This document shows positions 1 through 10,279 of a stretch of 64,000 bases of DNA, piece after piece. A program made the position numbers and the translations under genes. The notes under the pieces are model-generated. The model searched no databases. It saw nothing but the letters and a program-made list of their open reading frames with translations, and was not told the origin of the DNA. This stretch comes from Dermanyssus gallinae (lineage: Eukaryota; Arthropoda; Arachnida; Mesostigmata; Dermanyssidae), in assembly GCA_003439945.1 (NCBI GenBank), contig QVRM01006469.1, positions 248,001 through 312,000 of the forward strand. The letters are read 5' to 3'. Within the stretch, counting starts at the first letter, position 1; each line of letters starts with the position of its first letter.

Positions 1-1008
1 CACTGTGCATGTGATCTCTAGACAACGGCGCCCTGGCAGGTTGCAGAACCCTACTAAGGTTGCCGTTGTACGCTGACAGTGGGTCCCGTAACTGCTTTCT
101 GGCAGACATCGGGCGCCGGTTGTCTATTGGATTGAACCGGCCAAGCCAAGCTTGACTCGGCACCCAAAGCGGTCACCATAAGGCACCTTGACAGGTCTGG
201 ACATGACCGTGCCAACCGGCCAGAGGCAATTAGGGTTGATTAGGCACTTTTCCTCATTTTAATCACAAACACACAGAACATTGAATACGAGCCGCGTGAA
301 ACGCTACACAGACAGTAAGCTACATAGCTTTGGCTTGACTGCATTGTAGATATCAGAGCCAGCGTAATTGGGCGATTATGCGAAAGCTGAAAACGCGTTT
401 CTCCCCTCGCAACAGAGGGAACAAGGCCGACGTTCAACGCAGCTGATCTGATGGGGACATATCGAACAATCAACATATGATCTCGCTCCCTGTCATCGAA
501 TGCGGCTGTATACTTATCGCATTTGCCGCTTGTAAGCCTGCGAACACCCTCTCTCTCTCTTCTTCAGCAATGTTACTTCGTTGTGTTGACTAGACTGGTT
601 TAGCTACAATGTATATATGCATACACGCATACAGGCAGATATGGGCGAAAGTTCGTACATACTCATGCATATATACATAGCTTCATAAATGTTTGGTAGA
701 ACTCCCGCAGCCATTTGACGCACCCTATAAATTGAACTGCTTTGTCCCCAATTACACTCGGTGGTAAGGAGTTCTATACATGGTATACCATTGGTACTAG
801 CGTAGGCGATTTTTTTTTAAAGTGCGTTTTATTTACAGTATCTTATGTGTATTACAACATTATAGTCGTGTAGTTCGTAAGGCTGAAAGCCCGTGTACGC
901 AGCACTGGAACATCCAATACATATGATTTATTTTTCTTTTCATCTTCTTAGCACCGTGTTACCTACATATTATATTTATGTTTAAAAAAAACAATAGTAG
1001 TTAAAAAA
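1..1008. other. No gene seen
   Basis: I see no credible coding region, RNA gene or recognisable element. The longest open frame is under 80 codons and has no family resemblance. The stretch is ordinary mixed-composition sequence with short TA-rich patches near 610-690. Confidence 0.6.
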
Positions 1009-1011
1009 AAA

Positions 1012-1057
<46 letters not shown>

Positions 1058-1072
1058 GTAATAATAATAGCC
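1009..1072. repeat. (AAT)n microsatellite
   Basis: An A-run passes into about twenty near-perfect AAT repeats with a few interruptions at the right end. An A-run followed by A-rich triplets can mark the old tail of a retroposon, but I cannot identify one beside it. Confidence 0.9.
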
Positions 1073-1294
1073 AGTAAATAATATTTTGCCTGAGTGTTCA
1101 GAGATCTGGTCGAAATATATAATATTAGTGGTCGCTTGAAGTTGTATTTCATGGTCTTCGTGGATAATCAGATATGGCCACCCGCCTCGGCCATGGACAG
1201 TGCGCTTAAAGGCCGCCAAGTGACGCAATGTGTAGGCTCACGTCGCTGTCTCCCACATGTCACGTCTTCGGCACGTATGACTATGACACCATGT

Positions 1295-1340
<46 letters not shown>
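1295..1340. repeat. (TA)n/(CA)n microsatellite
   Basis: A pure TA run is bordered on both sides by short CA repeats. It lies just beyond the 3' end of the minus-strand LINE relic at 1500-2159 and may have grown from that element's tail. Confidence 0.9.
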
Positions 1341-1342
<2 letters not shown>

Positions 1343-1499
1343 CTGCACACGCGTGTCTGCATACGTGTAGTTGTGCTGTCTCATGGCTGCTGAAATGTGT
1401 GTGGGCATTCATGTAGAAACTCGTTACGGTGGTTACATGTTGTCTGTGTTTGCATTTCATGTGATGATGTGTTTGTGCGTAATGCGTAGTTTTTGAGTG

Positions 1500-2159
1500 T
1501 CATACATTTGGTGTTATTGGAATGGTGGTTTATTCAATTAACCTGGACAGTTGCTCCTGGCTGAGTGATGTAATGTGTTCTCGTATTTGTTTCTTGATTT
1601 GTCTAGTGGTCTCGTTTGTTTGTTGTCGTATGTTACCAGGACAACTATTTAATAGCTTAATAAAATGACTGGCAGCCCGTCTTTTCATGGTTTCACTTTT
1701 TTATGTTTTCCAAATTGAGGGTGCCATGTTGGCGTGCTCTGGTAAGATATTGGTGACTTGATCTTTGTCTCTCTTGTATCTCACGCCCAACATGTGCCTC
1801 TTTCAGAAGAAAATGGGAGAGCACTGACTCTGCGTACTGATGTCGAAAAGGCAAAACCTTTAAACTGTCCATAAATGTTGCTGCATTAACGCTGCGTTCA
1901 GCACCGCAGACCAATCTTATGGCTTCCTTCTGCAGGACGATTAATGGTTGTTATATTGTCAGATAATAACCACCGTATAGCGCTAGTCCATATCGGTAGT
2001 AACTCTCCACAAGTGCACGATATACTTCGAGTTTTAGTGCTACTGTCGCTGAGTTTCTTATCTGGCCTAATACTGCCACGCCCTTCCTCATTTTCTTGGC
2101 AATATAATTGACGTGTGGTTGCCAAAATAGGTTGCTCGAAATCATACATATTGAAGCTG
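1500..2159 (-). mobile_element. Non-LTR retrotransposon, RT thumb and C-terminal remnant
   Basis: The minus strand translates into the region that follows the polymerase motifs of jockey/CR1-type LINE reverse transcriptases. In order I see a 'W..HV.YIAKK' block, then 'LKLEVYRALVESYYRYGLAL', then after one in-frame stop 'LIVLQKEAIRLVCGAERSV', then a 'F..LKVLPF..QYAESVL' block. These correspond to the usual helix-rich thumb, where the polypeptide goes from K.L..Y..L..S...YG to P....QK.A.R. A basic tail follows near 1700. The endonuclease and the FADD palm motif are absent, so the copy is 5'-truncated as is usual for LINEs. The frame holds for about 150 codons with one stop near 1970 and one frame change near 1910. 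It is a dead copy, of a different family from the LINE at 36.5 kb. Confidence 0.85.
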
Positions 2160-4343
2160 GTTAAGTTTCTATTGTACTGTTTCTATTTTTTAAGTGCCCC
2201 TTCTGCCAGTATTGCCACGTTTCTTATCGCGACGAAACGGTACAGCATGATCACCTAGGCAATGGATATTTAAACGCTAATCTATTCTACACCGTAGCAT
2301 GATGCTTACCGCTTAGCACGTAGCTTTCTCTGAGTGAAGCAACTCGTACTCCCTCTGAGCGGTTAACGCTAAATTCTAAAAATACTAAGGCGTTGCTATG
2401 CGTAAGATCGGAGCCTGCCTTTCTTCTCCCTTGATTGGTAAATATGGTGGCGCATTGTTATACCGTTATATTTGTCTACTAGACAAAACCTAATTAAGTC
2501 CAGTACGAGTTACGCTAAAGATGGCTGAAAAAGTAGTGTAGATGGAAACTAACGGCCTGCAGTAGTCACATACCGGCCGCCAGCTCTTTAAACAAGTGAG
2601 TTCGAATATGACTACAAAGCCTCCTCGCCACACAAACCTGAAAAAAATGGACTACACGACCTTGCCGCCGAACAGAATCGCGTGTAAGGGGCTCGCGTTA
2701 GCAAGATATAGTGCGGTGTAAAAACGTAAATACCGCACAAGACAGGCTACTTACCGCAAATACTTGTTTTTGGATAGAGGTGTCGTACACATGTCCGGTG
2801 TCCGGTGCTTGCACTGCGGAAGTGCAATCACAAAAAGAAACGAGTGTACAGTCTTACAGCAATGCAATGGGTAGTAGCCGTCGCATTGCCCAGCTGTTCA
2901 GTGGCAATCAGCGAAACAACTGCAGGGTGCCGTGATACGCCAAGTCAGCACAGTCTAACGTGCAGTGTACACACCATGCTGCATCAGGTGGTTCACAAAC
3001 AGCGAGGACACGACACGCGAGCCTGCTTACACGCCAACGAGAGATTTCGAAAAAGAGAAGCAACGCGGCCAGGGGATGCAAGCCAGAGGCGAAAGCAAGT
3101 AGAAAGAACGCAGTCAGGAACCAATAAAATTACACGTCCGAAGATCGTGTGTTAGACGACAGAGGGAAATTGATCTCAATGATTATGTCAACAAAGTTAG
3201 TTATGGTAGGCAGTGGTGCCAATGATGTCAGAGTGCCGAAAATTGCAACGATATTATAATCGCTGTCATACACGAACAAATTACGAAGATTCTACCGCAC
3301 TTACTCGCTCCGAGCTCAGTCGTATGCCCGAAGAGGACCTCTCGTGGGCATTGGGAAGGCATCCGGCAATGCATGAACAAGGGGTAGTTGTTGCGGAAGA
3401 CAAAAATTGGGACCTCACAGAAGTAAGCAGCTGAGGTCAAACACACTTAGAGGGCATACACAGGATACGAGTCTGTATATACGTCGGACAATAACAAGTG
3501 AAATGGTAAGGGCAATAACAGAGAAAGATGACGTTCGTGGTTTTCTCAGCCTTGTTACCTCACCCACAGTGAAGTGTTCTAAGGGGCTCTTGCGCCAAAG
3601 TAGAGCAAGATCCACATCGTCATTGCAAGCCAAGCGGGACTAGTTTGACTGCGGAAAGACCTATATAAGACTCTGTTATAAACGTAAAATAAAACAAGGC
3701 GGGAGAAACCAGGGATACTCAAACGCGTAGAGAGTAAGCGCCCTGAGCTTATTGTAGGGTGATGAATCCGCCTAATGACGGACGGGTAGATGGTCACCTA
3801 ACTAGTCTTTTATTCAATGCCGATGATGCGGCCGTATCTATAATTGTACGGAATCTGCTTATAAGTCAGATCTATTCTCACACATGTTGTGTAGAAATAG
3901 TACAGTTAAAGGATATGTATATGTATACATACACACCTGTGGACTTATAAAATAATAAATATGTAAAAGATATGTGAAGCTATGATGCGAACTTGGTTTT
4001 CTAGACTAGCTAGAGACGGGACTAGAGTACAGGAAGCAGCATGGTATCTACCGCAAGGTAGTTTAAAACGTTGGCACACACATGCGTCCGAGGGATCATG
4101 GAAACAGGACATCTGCTTATACTGGAGTAGCACAACATGAAAATGCCTTTAGGGTAGATGAGGTGTGCCAGATCCCACGGTCACTCCCGTAGAGGATGAG
4201 CTCGAGACCGATCAGGTCGACCATGAGTATTGAATCCAATTACTCCATCTCTTAGCGGAAACTCTGTGTGATTTCCTTAATTAGTAAATAGTTTTAAAGA
4301 GTCTGGTATATCGTTAGGCTTTCTCTTCTGTTCAAGGGTAAAC
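2160..4343. other. No gene seen
   Basis: There are several short open frames (up to 116 codons near 2805-3155), but they overlap on both strands and show no domain or compositional support. I see no repeat or RNA gene. Confidence 0.5.
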
Positions 4344-5200
4344 ATGGCGATGATAAACAAAATCCAGATCTCTATCGTAGAGATGTGTCGTAGTGTGCGT
4401 TTAAAAGGTTTTCTGCAAATTGAATTGAGCAGGCCCTTCCACCAAAGCAATTCATCGAGACGTCGAGCGAGTGTGGTACAACTTAAGAGACTATCAGCAT
4501 GCAGTATTATTGACTGCGTCAAGGCTTTTGACAAAGCTTTTCGTCATCTGCTGTTTAAATCATTCCAACGAGCTAGCGTAAGTAAGTGTCTGTTCTTACT
4601 AAGGTGCCTGAGATGCCTGATTAATTACACGCGAACGAAGTTCACAGCGTATAGAAACGAAAAAAAGCAGACGGCTCGTGTCTCTCTCTCTCTCTTACAG
4701 AGAAGTAGGCAATGTCCAAAGACTGCCCGTTTTCTTAGCAGTGAGAATCTTTGTGATTTAGATTGTTTCGGGATTGATATATGACGGGACCAACTGTCAG
4801 ATATTTATCATTATACTCGTATGTGAAGCGGGTGCTTTGCTTGTCTATACAAGCAAGGCACCGCTGGATGTATCTCATGTCAGGCTGTCCATCAGTTACT
4901 AAAGTCCTCCGACTAAGGCTAAAGATGCCGTTTATACTCTACGAGTGTTTTATTTCTGAGCGGGAAGCTAGAGCCAAACAGGCCAGATGAGAGGTCAGGG
5001 GATTTGAGCATATCCAGTGACTTGCACCTTTGGTCTGGTCCTGCATGTGACAGTCGCCACGTATACACCAGGTATATAGTGCGTAGTTATCATTGTGTGG
5101 TATGTTCAAACGCCGCTCTTTACGGGAAGTACGACTTGTGTACCTGTCGGTTCTGCTTGCAGAGGTGTGCCAAAAACCACACAGGGTAATGCAAAGCACG
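4344..5200 (+). mobile_element. Family A LINE relic: RT to C-terminal zinc motif
   Basis: This decayed copy belongs to the same family as the better preserved elements at 53.0-54.06 kb and 58.75-59.46 kb. Near 4510 the plus strand reads 'IDCVKAFDKAF', the RT palm block containing the first catalytic aspartate in intact relatives (usually DYSKAFD). Near 4810 it reads 'YVKRVLCLSIQARHRWMYLM', which aligns with 'MKRVLCLPRTARSRFVYQLA' in the 53-kb copy. Near 5010-5180 it reads 'ACDSRHVYTRYIVRSYH' followed by a cysteine-rich stretch with C-x-C-x2-C-x3-C and a histidine. The 53-kb copy has the same block in the same order. Several frame changes separate the blocks, and the YADD region between them is missing or unreadable. 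The copy is clearly dead. The family identity rests on three collinear blocks seen directly. Confidence 0.75.
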
Positions 5201-7045
5201 CTCGACTTTAATTGTTAATTATATATACAATAGTGATTCTATCTTTCAAATTTTTAACTCGCACATTACTTAGGAATAAGTTAACCGCTTTTTCCGTCAG
5301 TGCTTAGTCCTAACTCTTTAGCACCATTTTATGTTGCTTTAATGAAAAAAACCTATCATATATACATTTGCCTTTATAAATAGACGTGTGTGTGTGCCAA
5401 CAAATCGGCTGATCAATCGATAAATGGCTGGGCGGTGGACGAATGTTTTGGTTAGAAGCTGGCTGATAGGTTCGGCGGTAGCCCGTCGAGCCGATATTCC
5501 GAGGACGACAGGCTACCACCACCTCTTCGTCTTACCTCGATCCCCCCAGAGCCGGTATTTACGATTTCGTATCACGTTTTCTTCGTAAAACGCTTCCCGA
5601 GCCCCCCGAGTCAGGCCGCTACCGGGGCCGCCCCACAGCGCCGCTACACGTTCGCAAGCTTCAGATTCTCCTCCTAACCTCCTGCGTGTCCACCGCAGGT
5701 CCATGCCTGCTTCTCTCATCGCGGACGCACGGACGCCCGTCGATTCGTGCCATTCTCTGTGCGCACCTTCCCAAATCAGTCAGATTTTAGTCTCAAAGAC
5801 CAGCCGCCTGCTATGTCGCAACGTCGCTAACTTGTGAAGAAGATATCGTTTCCGGTCGATTTAGTGGAATTTCGTTTTGTGTCGATTGGTTTGTAAGGCG
5901 TTATCCTGTAAAGTGTATGTGAACTGTGAAGTTCGAAACTGAATTATATTAGCGCATGCACTTCTGGTTTCGTCGCGTTGATTTTGCCGATATATATCAT
6001 ATAACGGTTGTCGTTTCGCGCTGAAAGTCGAGGACAGCGAATGTCATTGATCTGAACAGAAACTCAGAATTCGCCACAAACGCGAACTGAATAGTGGTGT
6101 ATATCTGATTTCTAAAACAGAGCGCGGCAACTTTTGTAATGCTGGAAAAATCAATTCTTTTGTTCTGGCTAGCCCATTCTCGCTCAATTTGATTCCACCG
6201 TACAATGAAAGGCCATTCATGCTCTCGACCAGCATGCTCCTTAGTTTTAATATGAAATCTGACTCGGTCATCAATTTTGTTGGCGCTGTTTTTTCGAGTC
6301 TATGTTGTTTTGTTCAGCGCTTTCTGAAGATACGTATGCAAGATAGTGATAGCGTGCATTCCGCCAGCCAGTTGCCAATGATGTTGTTTTCTGTTTTCTC
6401 TTCATATCTGACGTCTTTAATAGAATTACGTTTGTTGCAAAGCCTGCCACAGATTCATAACCGTCGCAGCATTGTTGCTTTTTGTATAACCGCAGCATTT
6501 TGTTTTTCTCCCGAGGCGTACCGCTCAAGAAAGTGTAATGTTTTGAGCGGTGTTACCTGCCAATAGATTGTTTGCATAACTGCTCGTATAAATAAGTGTT
6601 TCCTGCTTATCTCCACGTTTTCTCTCCACAGAAATCAGTGGTTCCAGGCATTCTACGAGTACGTACCTCATGTTCCGTCTTTGTTGTGTCGCAATTGTTA
6701 ATTGTTTAGGATGCCTGCTAGGAGACTTTCCCGTAAAACGTCCCTGGGTCGTCAAAGAGCTATATAAATCACCACACAAATCGTTTTTTTAAGTAATGGG
6801 TATTCGTTTTTTTTCCGTTTCGCAGAAGCCTGTCAGTAATTTAAACGGCGTTTCGTTTGGCCTTAATGCAGATGAGAATAATAATTGAAAGGGCGTTTTC
6901 TTGTTTGCTCTATTTATAGAAGTCGAACTGAAAGCGACTAATAGCTTCAATGTTATGGCCTATCAAATGTGTCGGTATTTTTTTTTGACTAGCTGAGATG
7001 CAACCAACAAACAAACATGTTTGTGTATACATATATATATATATA
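5201..7045. other. No gene seen; GC-richer block 5500-5830
   Basis: No coding family or element is recognisable. Positions 5500-5830 are visibly richer in G+C and CpG than the surroundings, but no open frame, splice pattern or promoter motif convincingly marks a gene. The region around 6040-6780 has overlapping short frames on both strands with no family signature. Confidence 0.45.
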
Positions 7046-7282
7046 GTTTACCGAGCAAGATGGCTTAGTGGCAAAAACCTTTGCCTTGCATTCGGGAGGC
7101 CTGGGTTCGAGACCCAGACCGGCCATTCCTAAATTGGTTTTCATGGTTCTTAATTTAAACAAGGTGAATGCCGGAGTGGACTAAAAATTGACGATGATCG
7201 AAAACAAAATAGGGAGCACAGATGTCTCAATAAAAAGAGATGGTGCATTACCATCCCATCCCCTATTAAGTTAAAAAAAAAA
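7046..7282 (+). mobile_element. tRNA-derived SINE, type 1, with A-rich tail
   Basis: A tRNA-like head carries an A box, TGGCTTAGTGG (7061-7071), and a B box, GGTTCGAGACC (7104-7114). The B box sits in a perfect T-arm: CTGGG (7101-7105), a 7-nt loop, then CCCAG (7113-7117). The A-to-B spacing is that of a tRNA gene, so RNA polymerase III transcription is expected. The head is followed by a body with no tRNA likeness (7118-7250) and an A-run at 7273-7282. The body is the notable part: it matches the 3' end of the LINE at 25.5 kb, with 'TTTTCATGGTT' and 'GTCTCAATAAAA' in both at almost the same spacing. A second copy lies on the minus strand at 29.26-29.38 kb. The element starts beside a (TA)n tract. 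Confidence 0.85.
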
Positions 7283-7479
7283 GTAGTCACGGAACCGCAA
7301 TGCTTAAGATCTCGTATATAAAAATATGTCAAACTTATAAAAGCACCAACATAATCTTTCTCGTACTTCTACATATCTCGCTTCATGCAAAACTGACAAT
7401 TAAAGTCGTTAGAATTGCCCTCGTTTGCGCACATACTATGCTTTCTTCAACCAATTGATAGGTAACTAGTTTTTACTAG
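7283..7479. other. Short stretch without features
   Basis: I see nothing in this spacer between the SINE and the RT relic. Confidence 0.5.
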
Positions 7480-7840
7480 GAGTTGTTTGTGTTATCTCGT
7501 TCCTGCGGCAGAATGTGCGCTAGGTACAAGGAGGCACGTTTGACTTCATTTACATGCGCCGACAAGCCTTATATTGAGGTGCCCCCGAGATACTTCGCCT
7601 CCTTTCTGATTCCTGTCAGGTGGCCCGCCATCATGAGTCTTGACCTCTACTGGCCTGTAAAGTGCACTGCTTGTCTCGTTGGGTGTGAGCTTAAGGTGGT
7701 GGTCGTCCTGGTTAAGGCTTTATTGGCGCCGCTATTTAGGGCTTTCTCGGTTCTAGCCGTGATCATGAGTGCAAGATCATCGACATACGCCGGCGTCTCT
7801 ACCTCATTCGGGATATTAACGATCTACCCTTTGTAAGCCA
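7480..7840 (-). mobile_element. R1-type LINE, RT palm fragment
   Basis: On the minus strand one frame reads 'NEVETPAYVDDLALMITART', the polymerase palm block with YVDD in place of the usual YADD or FADD. It continues 'EKALNSGANKALT', then 'LSSHPTRQAV', and after one stop 'GIRKEAKYLGG', and after another 'LSAHVNEVKRAS'. This order is the palm-to-thumb passage of R1/TRAS-type RTs: FADDLA, helix, K(T)EA.LL, then EAKYLGV.LD, then H...V. Both catalytic aspartates of the YxDD motif are retained, but the frame has at least two stops. The rest of the element is not found on either side, so this is a fragment. It is on the same strand as the gag-like frame at 8.86-9.96 kb and could once have been part of the same insertion, although nothing joins them. 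Confidence 0.78.
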
Positions 7841-7879
7841 AATGGGACTCTAGCTATTGCCTCGTACTAAACGTTTAAT

Positions 7880-8042
7880 TTGAAAATATCATAATGCACG
7901 GTTGATGTTGACAACCAACACGACCTAAGGTGGGCTTCTCACCCACCAAAACCCTTAGTCGACCCCCACGGTTCGAAACTGCGATAAATATGTTTTAGGA
8001 CCATGAGAGGCAAGCCTCATGCTCTACCGGCTTATGGTCCCC
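7880..8042 (-). mobile_element. Probable tRNA-derived SINE, type 2
   Basis: On the minus strand an A-box-like TAAGCCGGTAGAGC (plus 8021-8034) is followed about 50 bases later by a B-box-like CAGTTTCGAACCG (plus 7970-7982). This is the spacing of a tRNA gene. A short anticodon-arm-like inverted repeat lies between them. The downstream body contains a GTGGG/CCCAC hairpin (plus 7930-7946). The T-arm is imperfect, so a functional tRNA is unlikely. I found no second copy in the window, so the SINE call rests on the tRNA-like head alone. A tRNA pseudogene is the alternative. Confidence 0.5.
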
Positions 8043-8857
8043 GAACACGGGAAGGTGCATCGATATCCTCTATGTGTAGGCAATTTTTTCCCTTTTGATG
8101 GTTTCGGGATAGTACTATCCTTGCCTCCATAAGACAAGATCGCGCAGCATGTCGGCGGCGATTAGGGTGGAGCTTTTAGACGTGCGTGTCGTAGTGAGTG
8201 CCGTGCAGGCCAACAGCAAATACGGTGACCAATCACTATATTGAGGTAAAATTTGACTTCTTTATGCCCCGTAAAGACTTGCGTAACATAATAGGTGGGG
8301 GCCCTGCAACATGTAACCGAAGACAAAGGTAAGGAATAAGGATGAGCTAAAATTCGGTTTGAGCAATAGCTTCCCTCCTAATCATTTCCTCATCCTACCC
8401 CTGTTTTTTCTACTCATATTTTTGTTAACTATAAGGTCTTGTGTATGCCTAATTATGTATGTAACATACCTTTCTCTTCAAAACAATTTCTTCGTTGAGT
8501 ACATGGTGGTCCTGTTCGCACTCGCCTTTCTTCAACAAATCCGCTCCTAAAGAACGCAAATAATAAAGAACTCCTCCCGAAAGCGTTAAACTCCCTTACG
8601 ATGATCACTCACTTCCCTCCTTGAATACCTACAAGCTATCGGGCACGCTCTTCAAGGAAGTCCTTAAACTCGCAATCACTTCCGTTAGGCAAAAATCAGC
8701 TGTAGAGAAGCGCAACATCCTGAACCTCTATCCAAGGATGTTTTTTCTATCATGCTGTTTTGTACAGAGGTTCATTTCGGATCTTAGTGGCCATTCATCA
8801 TATTGCGATGTCCGCGGCCGCATCGGATACTTAATGAGCCTTTGTATTGAAGTTTCC
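8043..8857. other. No gene seen
   Basis: This part lacks any recognisable coding family. Short open frames (up to 129 codons, 8621-9010) run antisense to the gag-like relic on their right end. Confidence 0.45.
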
Positions 8858-9960
8858 TCAGCCATTCCATTCACTTCTCCGTCGTTGGCGACGACTTGCC
8901 TTCCTTATCTCTTTTCCGGGTTTCTGTGCCCTTCTGGTTTGGTGGTACCCCTTGGTTGGGCCCCCCGCCCCCCTGCTTCGTTTGTGGTGCCCCCTCGCTA
9001 TCACCACTGAGTGAATCTTTTCGATCTTCTCGCAACCGCTGTACCTATTGCTTGTAGTCACAGCCGGCCATAAAATCCGCTCATCGGGCCTCCGTACCGC
9101 ATATAGGACATTTGGCCTTTAGAATCGTGCAGTCCCGGACAAGATGGAGCTTTATACCTGTGAAAGTCCTTCAATCTCATTGCATTCGTGTGATCTGTGA
9201 TTTAGGGTCTGATCTCGCTTTGTCGTGGCTTCAATACATGAGAGTCCACGCACGACTTCGAGACGGTCATACTCCTCAGAAAATGAATGTACCCTTTGAA
9301 GAGACTCCGGGGGCCAGTAGAGCTCCACTAGTGCTTCAAACTCGGAGGTCTTTGCGGCGACGATCTTCCTGTATAGGTAAGCTTGTGCTACTGCCTGGTC
9401 TGCAAGAGCGCAATAGGGTAAAATGACTGAGGGAACATCTGTTTTCGCGCCTTGTTTCTGTTTCGTTCCGTGCGCCCAGGGCTCTAAACAGGATCCCGGT
9501 CCCCTCCTCGGCACCGGGCCGTGCGTCACGAAGGGCTTGATGTTTTCTATTGCCGGCGTAAACTTGCGGAGGTGTAGTTCCAGCTTTAGGATTGTCTACT
9601 TTAGTTCCACCTTTGTGTTCTTCGTCTTGCAGAAATCCACAAAAGTTGTAATATACGATTGCACAGCCATTAAAGCTACATTTATGTCCGCTGTGTGGGC
9701 TGCGTCGAGGACGACTCGTTTGCTTTCTACAGGAGATTCGGCACGTCGTTGACGCCAGGAAGAAGGTGACTTCACGTAGTAGCAAAATAGATCGCCAGGC
9801 ATGTGCGCGCAGTAACCGTCTGCAGAGGTCTTCGACCAGGGCTCTGTTTGGGGGTCTTCTTCTATCCCGGTAGGCGGGCAGTGAGGACACGCAGCGCCCC
9901 TGGTGACCGAGAAACACAACTTGGTAGGTCACTCTGACGGCACGGAAAGCGGGTGCTTCC
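8858..9960 (-). mobile_element. Gag/ORF1-like retroelement relic
   Basis: Three overlapping minus-strand frames (9336-9932, 9152-9529, 8858-9061) read as one protein broken by frameshifts. The middle part contains 'DAAHTADINVALMAVQSYI' and then 'VELKVDNPKAGTTPP', giving continuous protein-like sequence. Further on come 'AKTSEFEALVELYWPPESLQ' and 'EEYDRLEVVRGL'. Near plus 9090-9150 another frame gives 'HLVRDCTILKAKCPICG', the linker between two CCHC zinc knuckles as found in retroelement nucleocapsid-like proteins. The last part (8858-9061) is strongly basic. Zinc knuckles plus a basic tail suggest an RNA-binding ORF1/gag. I cannot tell whether it came from a LINE or an LTR element, and I see no LTR. 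An R1-type RT fragment lies about 1 kb downstream on the same strand. Confidence 0.45.
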
Positions 9961-10104
9961 CCGCGTTGGGTGCATTACTACACAGCACGCTGGACGCCAG
10001 TTCCAATAGTCAATGACAGATTATTACCCGAGAAATTTCACAAAAACACGAACAAGTCGCAAAAACCGACACCGTCAGGGGCGTACGTCCAACCTCAACA
10101 ACGT

Positions 10105-10150
10105 CTAGGATACTACGCCTAGGACGTACAAGACTAGGATATTACGCCTA
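10105..10150. repeat. 17-bp direct repeat with flanking inverted octamer
   Basis: CTAGGATACTACGCCTA (10105-10121) recurs with one change at 10134-10150. The first copy is bracketed by GTACGTCC (10084-10091) and GGACGTAC (10122-10129), which are inverse complements. I do not know the origin. Confidence 0.8.
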
Positions 10151-10249
10151 AGTGTTTTTTTCGTCACCCTTATAATGTAATGACTGGGTCTTATACGAAA
10201 GGCTTGGGTTAGAATGGGCCAGTCGAGACACTTTCCCTCTTTTCCAGAG

Positions 10250-10279
10250 TGCTTTAGGTAGATCGTGCTACCTAAAGCA
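10250..10279. repeat. Perfect 12-bp inverted repeat, 6-nt loop
   Basis: TGCTTTAGGTAG (10250-10261) and its exact inverse complement (10268-10279) are separated by ATCGTG. It lies in sequence with no other recognisable feature. Confidence 0.9.

Noticed and set aside
7046..7120. Functional tRNA gene at 7.05 kb
   Set aside because: The B box and T-arm are perfect, but the acceptor ends do not pair over seven bases and the head leads into a SINE body with an A-tail.
9423..9752. 109-codon plus-strand open frame
   Set aside because: It is the exact antisense of the gag-like minus-strand frames and has no family signature of its own.
8858..9960. LTR retrotransposon
   Set aside because: Gag-like zinc knuckles are present, but I see no pair of long terminal repeats, primer-binding site, protease, integrase or RNase H around them.
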